The notes beneath the pieces are model-generated. The model saw only the letters and a program-made list of their open reading frames with translations, did not search any database and was not told the DNA's origin. A DNA stretch of 11,383 nucleotides from Bradyrhizobium sp. GTDB lineage: Bacteria > Pseudomonadota > Alphaproteobacteria > Rhizobiales > Xanthobacteraceae. A program made the position numbers and the translations under genes. Shown in pieces: positions 7,631 to 11,383 of this stretch (its first letter is position 1; each line of letters begins with the position of its first letter). The stretch is from assembly GCA_013695565.1 (NCBI GenBank), contig JACDAG010000959.1, positions 1 through 11,383 on the forward strand. The letters run 5' to 3'.

Positions 7631-8827
7631 CTAGCCCGGCCGCGCATCCGCCGGCCGGGTCTGCCGCAAGCAGCGCGCACAGACAATTCCGAGCGCAACC
7701 ATGATCGCTGCGGCCGTCAGCAAGGTCGGGACCTTGCCGGTATGCTGGATGCCGAAGCCGTAGGCGATCGGACCGAGCGTCTGGCCCATGAAGAAGAAGA
7801 ACGAATGCAGCGACAGCGCGGTGGCGCGCGCTTCCACCGACAGCTCGCTGGCAAATACCTGCAGGCAGCCGTGGATCATGTAGAATCCCCAGCCCATGAA
7901 CAACAAACTCAGGGCCTGGAGCTTCCATTGCGGCCCCGTCGCGACCGCGACCAGTTGCACCGCCACCAGCGTGGCGCCCGCCAGCATCATGCCCTTGACT
8001 CCGATCTTGGGGAGGAAGCGCGAAATCGTCATGGTGTAGAACAAGCCGCCGACCGCAAAGCCGGCGATCACGATGCCGGCAATCGAGAGCGAGGTTTCGC
8101 CGAGTTCGAACAGGAACGCGGCGATGAAGGGAAACAGGCCGAGCACGCAGCAGCCTTCGATAAACACGGCCGCGTAGCAGATGCGCGCGTTCGGGTTGGT
8201 AAAGATGGTGCGGTAGCCATGAACGAGTGCGGAGAGACTGGTCCGCGGCGGATGCTTGAGATCAGCGCCGCGAAATCCGGCCGCCACCGCAACCGCCGCC
8301 AGCACGACCAGCGCGCCGAGGATTGCGAGCACGCCGCGCCAGCCCATGATATCGCCGATCAATCCGGAGAACGACGCGCCGAGCAGGTTTCCCGACATCG
8401 AGCCCATCAGCGTGCGCCCGATCGCGAGCTGGCGCTTCTCGGGACCGACGAGATCGCTGGTCAGCCCCAATGCAATCGGAAACACTCCGCCGGAGCCGAT
8501 GCCGGCGAGAATCCGCGTTGCAAATAATTCCGGGAACGACGTCGCCATGGCGCCGAGAATATTGGCGAGGCCCAGCAGCACCAGGCAGATGATCATCAAC
8601 CGCGCCTTGCCAAAGATATCGGCGGTGGCGCCGAGCACTGGCTGGATGATCGCAAAAGTGAAGGCAAACACGGCGGCAAAACCGGCGGCAGTCGCGATGC
8701 TGACGCCAAAATCCTCGGCGACATGCGGCAGGACGGGATCGAGCGCGCGGGCCGACAGGCTGGCCGCAAAGGTCGCAAGCGCGATGATGTTAAGAGCCGG
8801 CGGCAGGCGGTTGGCGGCTACGGTCAC
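7631..8827 (-). CDS. Major facilitator superfamily transporter
   Basis: A 398-residue inner-membrane protein with about twelve hydrophobic helices in two halves. The MFS loop 2-3 motif A appears as GATADIFGKAR at residues 66-76. The first helix carries SARALDPVLPHVAEDFGV (24-41), the common arrangement of the DHA1/AraJ-like drug and sugar-efflux branch. Small-residue-rich TM4-5 (GIGSGGVFPIALG) is also typical. Direction and substrate cannot be read from sequence; efflux of a small hydrophobic compound is the family-level guess. The start is GTG at 8825-8827 with no strong ribosome site seen. It lies 16 bases after kdsA on the same strand, so it is probably translated from a kdsA transcript. 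Confidence 0.93.
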   Translation of the reverse strand: MTVAANRLPPALNIIALATFAASLSARALDPVLPHVAEDFGVSIATAAGFAAVFAFTFAIIQPVLGATADIFGKARLMIICLVLLGLANILGAMATSFPELFATRILAGIGSGGVFPIALGLTSDLVGPEKRQLAIGRTLMGSMSGNLLGASFSGLIGDIMGWRGVLAILGALVVLAAVAVAAGFRGADLKHPPRTSLSALVHGYRTIFTNPNARICYAAVFIEGCCVLGLFPFIAAFLFELGETSLSIAGIVIAGFAVGGLFYTMTISRFLPKIGVKGMMLAGATLVAVQLVAVATGPQWKLQALSLLFMGWGFYMIHGCLQVFASELSVEARATALSLHSFFFFMGQTLGPIAYGFGIQHTGKVPTLLTAAAIMVALGIVCARCLRQTRPADARPG

Positions 8828-8843
8828 GGCACGGTCCGCGCCA

Positions 8844-9692
8844 TCAGCGCGCCGTGCTTTTGGCGAGCGCGTCGAACCCCATCAGGGTTTTCACCAATGC
8901 CTCGAATTCGCGCAGCGGCACCATGTTGGGTCCGTCGGACGGCGCCTGATCTGGGTCGGGATGGGTTTCGATGAAGACGCCGGCGACGCCGACCGCGACC
9001 GCGGCGCGGGCGAGCACCGGCACGAATTCGCGCTCGCCGCCCGATGAAGTGCCCTTCCCGCCCGGCTGCTGCACCGAATGGGTGGCATCGAAAATAACGG
9101 GGGCGCCGGTGCGCGCCATGATCGGCAGCGCGCGCATGTCGGATACCAGCGTGTTGTAGCCAAAGGACGCGCCGCGCTCGGTGACCAGCACGTTGGGGTT
9201 GCCGCCGCCGGTGATCTTGTTGACGACGTTGGCCATGTCCCACGGCGCCAGGAATTGCCCCTTCTTGACGTTGACGACCTTGCCGGTCGCCGCCGCCGCC
9301 AGCAGCAGGTCGGTCTGCCGGCACAAATAGGCCGGGATCTGCAAGACGTCCACGGCCTGCGCCACCTCGGCGCATTGCGACGATTCGTGCACGTCGGTGA
9401 GCACTGGCAATCCGAGCGAGGAACGGATCTCGGCGAAGATCGGCAAGGCTTGCGCGAGCCCGATGCCGCGTGGCGCCGCTCCGCTGCTCCGGTTGGCCTT
9501 GTCGAACGAGGTTTTGTACACGAGCCCGATGTTGAGACGGCCCGCGATCTCCTTCAACGCGGACGCCACCTCGAGCGCATGGCTGCGGCTTTCGAGCTGG
9601 CATGGCCCCGCGATGATCGAAATCGGCAAGTGGTTGCCGAATTTGACCGAGCCGGCCGTCACAACGGAAGCTGCAGAAAGATTGGCGCTCAA
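8844..9692 (-). CDS. kdsA: 3-deoxy-8-phosphooctulonate synthase (KDO8P synthase), metal-dependent type
   Basis: Complete 282-residue enzyme condensing phosphoenolpyruvate with arabinose 5-phosphate to Kdo-8-phosphate, the first committed step toward lipopolysaccharide Kdo. Landmarks: IIAGPCQLES (26-35), KTSFDKANRSS (60-70), TDVHE (99-103), RQTDLL (125-130), NVKKGQF (141-147), TERGASFGYN (171-180), FDATHSVQQPGG (201-212) and IETHPDPDQAPSDGPN (241-256). Cys31, His205, Glu242 and Asp253 match the four metal ligands of the Aquifex enzyme with a uniform offset of 20, while metal-independent enzymes such as that of E. coli have Asn at the Cys position. The start is TTG at 9690-9692 with AAGGA about seven bases upstream. 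It heads a likely two-gene unit with the MFS transporter and is preceded by two hairpins. Confidence 0.98.
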   Translation of the reverse strand: MSANLSAASVVTAGSVKFGNHLPISIIAGPCQLESRSHALEVASALKEIAGRLNIGLVYKTSFDKANRSSGAAPRGIGLAQALPIFAEIRSSLGLPVLTDVHESSQCAEVAQAVDVLQIPAYLCRQTDLLLAAAATGKVVNVKKGQFLAPWDMANVVNKITGGGNPNVLVTERGASFGYNTLVSDMRALPIMARTGAPVIFDATHSVQQPGGKGTSSGGEREFVPVLARAAVAVGVAGVFIETHPDPDQAPSDGPNMVPLREFEALVKTLMGFDALAKSTAR

Positions 9693-9736
9693 GGGTATTT
9701 CCTTTGTTCAGCGCGGACCATGCCGGTCCGCGCCAC

Positions 9737-9786
9737 GCACGTATCCCGCAAAAAGTGGGTACCGGTTTTGCGACCAGGATACGTGC
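9737..9786. repeat. Two-tier palindrome upstream of kdsA, of rhizobial dispersed-repeat type
   Basis: Outer arms GCACGTATCC (9737-9746) and GGATACGTGC (9777-9786) are perfect inverted repeats of ten bases. Immediately inside, CGCAAAA (9747-9753) pairs with TTTTGCG (9766-9772), and ACCA at 9773-9776 bulges on one side. The loop holds AGTGGGTACCGG. The core (AAAAGTGGGTACCGGTTTT) resembles a short palindromic element I associate with many intergenic sites in Rhizobiales; that resemblance is from memory, not searched. No T-run follows on either side, so a repeat or RNA-processing element is more likely than a terminator. Confidence 0.7.
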
Positions 9787-9796
9787 AATGCAAAGA

Positions 9797-9829
9797 CCCT
9801 AGCATTTTCTTGCCAGAAAATGCTCAGGG
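9797..9829. repeat. Strong hairpin between the first NIPSNAP gene and kdsA
   Basis: AGCATTTTCT (9801-9810) and AGAAAATGCT (9815-9824) are perfect ten-base inverted repeats with a four-base loop (TGCC). CCCT (9797-9800) and AGGG (9826-9829) extend the stem past a single bulged C at 9825. It lies 43 bases beyond the NIPSNAP stop in the direction of transcription. The minus-strand sequence after it (TCTTTGC) is not a real T-run, so termination is possible but not typical. Together with the palindrome at 9737-9786 it forms a compound repeat filling much of this intergenic region. Confidence 0.65.
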
Positions 9830-9871
9830 ATCAACCGTGATTAACCCCGGAATGTCAGGGTTGCGCGCCGG

Positions 9872-10198
9872 TTACTTTACCGACGAAAACGCCGTCGGCA
9901 CCAGCAACTGACTGACGATATTGTCGATGATCTGGCCGTCCTCTTCGCTCTTGGCGCGGCCGGCGACCCAATCGGGATCGAACTGGAATGCCGTCCATTT
10001 CTTTTCGCGATCAGCGAGCGAATCCCAGGCGACGAAATAGGTCAGTTCCTGGTTGGAGGTTCCGATCAGCGTCGTGTAGAAGCCGGCCTGCTTGATGCCG
10101 TGCTTCTCCCACAATTTCAACGTCAGCGTATCGAAGCGCTTCATCAGCGCCGGCAGACGGCCCGGCAGACAGCGATAGACACGCATTTCCATAATCAT
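9872..10198 (-). CDS. NIPSNAP family protein
   Basis: A small protein of 108 residues with a single NIPSNAP-type ferredoxin-like (dimeric alpha/beta barrel) domain. It starts with the characteristic strand EMRVYRCLPGRLPALMKRF, followed by the helix LWEKHGIKQAGFYTT and the second half TYFVAWDSLADREKKWTAFQFDPDW. Members of this fold are often small cytosolic enzymes or binding proteins of unknown substrate. The frame can start at GTG 10207, but ATG at 10198 is preferred because CAGGGAG ends eight bases upstream and would overlap the GTG start. It is tandem with a related gene at 10308-10622 on the same strand, separated by 109 bases in which I see no clear promoter. Confidence 0.88.
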   Translation of the reverse strand: MIMEMRVYRCLPGRLPALMKRFDTLTLKLWEKHGIKQAGFYTTLIGTSNQELTYFVAWDSLADREKKWTAFQFDPDWVAGRAKSEEDGQIIDNIVSQLLVPTAFSSVK

Positions 10199-10288
10199 CG
10201 GCTTCACTCCCTGATTTATTGCTCTTGCAGGTAACGGAAGCGGTTTGTCGCAACAATTGGCGCTTTCGTCAAAGGCGGAGACGCCGCA

Positions 10289-10302
10289 GCATCACACCAG
10301 CC
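10289..10302. repeat. 14-bp direct repeat, left copy (pyrG 3'-end sequence)
   Basis: GCATCACACCAGCC here is identical to 10679-10692, where it forms the last codons and stop of pyrG. The match continues to 16 of 17 bases. This copy lies just beyond the stop of the second NIPSNAP gene, so that gene is bracketed by two copies of the pyrG terminus in the same orientation. Confidence 0.6.
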
Positions 10303-10307
10303 ACGGT

Positions 10308-10622
10308 CTAGGCTGACTTCGGGAACAAAGGTCGGAAAAACGATCGTTCAAAACGGATGAAGCAGCGCGTCTCTTTTGCAAAAGCCACCGCCTTCTGCGC
10401 GGCCGGATCGGCGGCAGCATCCTTGCGGTACTGTTCATAAGCAGCAAGGCTCGGAAAGCTGAACATCGCCAAAGCGACGTCACTTTCACCTTCGGATGGC
10501 AGGAAGTATCCGTGATGCGTGCCGCCGAACCGCGGCAACAGCTCGATCCACATGGCGCCATAGGCTTCGAACTCGGCGACCTTGTCCATACGGATCTGGT
10601 AGCGCAGATAACACGTAATCAT
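10308..10622 (-). CDS. NIPSNAP family protein (second copy)
   Basis: A 104-residue single-domain NIPSNAP-like protein. It opens with strand CYLRYQIRMDKVAEFEAYGAM, then LLPRFGGTHHGYFLPSEGESDVALAMFSFPS, where the paired histidines of GGTHHGYF are a common feature of this group, and a helical AAYEQYRKDAAADPAAQKAV. It is clearly related in fold to its neighbour at 9872-10198 but diverged, so the pair is an old tandem duplication or two separate recruits. ATG at 10620-10622 has GGAG nine bases upstream. It lies 59 bases downstream of pyrG on the same strand and could be read from the pyrG transcript. Substrate unknown. Confidence 0.9.
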   Translation of the reverse strand: MITCYLRYQIRMDKVAEFEAYGAMWIELLPRFGGTHHGYFLPSEGESDVALAMFSFPSLAAYEQYRKDAAADPAAQKAVAFAKETRCFIRFERSFFRPLFPKSA

Positions 10623-10678
10623 CCTGTGACGCTCCAGCTGCTAGGTTGGGCGGGCGAAAGAGCGTCGCACCGCGGAAC

Positions 10679-10692
10679 GCATCACACCAGCC
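10679..10692. repeat. 14-bp direct repeat, right copy (3' end of pyrG)
   Basis: Identical to 10289-10302. In this position it covers the last codons and TGA of pyrG. The 376 bases between the copies contain essentially only the second NIPSNAP gene. Confidence 0.6.
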
Positions 10693-11260
10693 GCGACTGC
10701 ACCACCGCGGCCTGAATGAACGAGGCGAACAGCGGATGCGGTTCGAACGGACGCGATTTCAGTTCGGGATGGAATTGCACGCCGATGAACCAGGGATGGT
10801 CTTCATACTCGACGATCTCCGGCAGCACGCCATCAGGCGACAGACCCGAGAAGCGCAGGCCGTGCTGTTCGAGGCGATTCTTGTAGGCGGTGTTGACCTC
10901 GTAGCGATGACGGTGGCGTTCCGAAATCTCGGTGGCGCCGCCGTAGACTTCCGACACCCGGCTGCCGCGGTTCAGCACCGCCGGATAGGCGCCGAGACGC
11001 ATGGTGCCGCCGAGATCTCCGGACCTGGTCCGCTTCTCGAGTTCGTTGCCGCGCAACCATTCCGTCATCAGGCCGACCAGCGGCTCCTTGGTCGGGCCGA
11101 ACTCGGTGGAATTGGCGTCCTCGATGCCGACGAGATTGCGCGCGGCTTCGATGACGGCCATCTGCATGCCGAAGCAGATGCCGAAGAACGGGATCTTGCG
11201 CTCACGGGCGTAGCAGGCGGCGCGGATCTTGCCCTCGGCGCCGCGGTAGCCGAAGCCGCC
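10682..11260 (-). CDS. pyrG: CTP synthase, C-terminal glutaminase part (5' portion missing)
   Basis: The last 192 residues of CTP synthase, the class I glutamine amidotransferase domain that releases ammonia from glutamine for amination of UTP to CTP. The segment begins at GGFGYRGAEGKIRAA. FFGICFGMQMAVIEAARN carries the nucleophile Cys (codon 11174-11176). STEFGPTKEPLVGLMTEWL, GGTMRLGAYP, and YGGATEISERHRHRYEVN follow. GVQFHPELKSRP supplies the His and Glu of the triad. The protein ends QSRLV. The normal upstream residues (expected I-L-V-P before G-G-F-G) are absent: from about 11261 the sequence belongs to an inverted foreign pyrG piece, and although this frame stays open to the edge its translation there is not CTP synthase. 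Synteny with kdsA and eno is as expected for Alphaproteobacteria. Confidence 0.95.
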   Translation of the reverse strand, partial: GGFGYRGAEGKIRAACYARERKIPFFGICFGMQMAVIEAARNLVGIEDANSTEFGPTKEPLVGLMTEWLRGNELEKRTRSGDLGGTMRLGAYPAVLNRGSRVSEVYGGATEISERHRHRYEVNTAYKNRLEQHGLRFSGLSPDGVLPEIVEYEDHPWFIGVQFHPELKSRPFEPHPLFASFIQAAVVQSRLV

Positions 11261-11383
11261 CGCAACATGGCCGGCGTCGCCGGCGCGAGCTCGAGCGAGT
11301 TCGGCGCGACGGCGGAGCCCATCGTCGGCCTGATGACGGAATGGCTGAAGGGCAATCAGCTGGAAAGCCGCCTGGCGCAGGGC
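11252..11383 (+). pseudogene. pyrG: Inverted internal fragment of a second, diverged CTP synthase
   Basis: The plus strand here reads in frame to the edge as 44 residues of CTP synthase glutaminase domain: EAARNMAGVAGASSSEFG, then ATAEPIVGLMTEWLKGNQLE and SRLAQG. It aligns without gaps to the minus-strand pyrG segment at 11149-11018 with 28 of 44 residues identical, so it is an orthologue from a different lineage or a distant paralogue, not a recent copy. It has no start and nothing resembling pyrG upstream: the sequence left of 11251 is the native minus-strand gene. It is therefore a fragment, most likely joined by assembly or amplification chimerism. Confidence 0.85.

Noticed and set aside
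6538..7698. 386-residue minus-strand open frame opposite the TctC-type gene
   Set aside because: Arg/His/Gly-rich antisense translation without recognisable motifs; the plus-strand gene has a ribosome site, signal peptide and full family motifs.
7742..8527. 261-residue plus-strand open frame opposite the MFS transporter
   Set aside because: Highly charged antisense product typical of the reverse complement of a hydrophobic membrane protein.
9078..9911. 277-residue plus-strand open frame across kdsA and its leader
   Set aside because: Antisense to kdsA, and its C-terminal part is just the translated palindromes.
11068..11355. 95-residue minus-strand open frame spanning the right-end junction
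   Set aside because: It is the out-of-frame antisense of both pyrG pieces; its likeness to the plus-strand shadow of native pyrG only reflects the inverted pyrG arrangement.

Overview
The window looks like chromosomal DNA of an alphaproteobacterium of the Bradyrhizobium/Rhodopseudomonas (Nitrobacteraceae) type. Evidence: high G+C, frequent GTG/TTG starts, the pyrG-kdsA-eno grouping typical of Alphaproteobacteria, a TctC/Bug-type solute-binding protein and an intergenic palindrome of rhizobial style. This placement is inferred from reading the sequence; no database search was run.

Layout, left to right. A zinc-free MDR oxidoreductase runs off the left edge on the minus strand (1-581). Diverging from it is a membrane-anchored or secreted M15 (VanY-like) peptidase (900-2159). 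It converges on enolase (eno, minus, 2163-3446). A plus-strand block follows: a Tat-exported Vgb-like beta-propeller overlapping a small class I cytochrome c by four bases, then queF, a secreted protein of unknown function whose signal peptide is out of frame with its body, and a TctC-type periplasmic binding protein (to 7593). The minus strand then carries an MFS transporter, kdsA, two small NIPSNAP-family genes and the 3' end of pyrG.

Core functions are glycolysis (eno), Kdo synthesis for lipopolysaccharide (kdsA, of the metal-dependent Cys type), CTP synthesis (pyrG, which supplies CTP for CMP-Kdo) and queuosine biosynthesis (queF). The plus-strand block at 3622-7593 plus the MFS gene separates eno from kdsA and is accessory in character: three of its proteins carry export signals.

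The right end is abnormal. From about 11252 the plus strand encodes a second, diverged piece of CTP synthase facing the genuine minus-strand pyrG. The two pieces cover the same 44 residues with 28 identities and meet at about 11 bases that read sensibly in both genes. The simplest explanation is a chimeric join between two genomes, so sequence beyond about 11260 should not be trusted as native. I found no convincing new multi-gene system. The least ordinary intact unit is the coupled Tat-propeller/cytochrome c pair.
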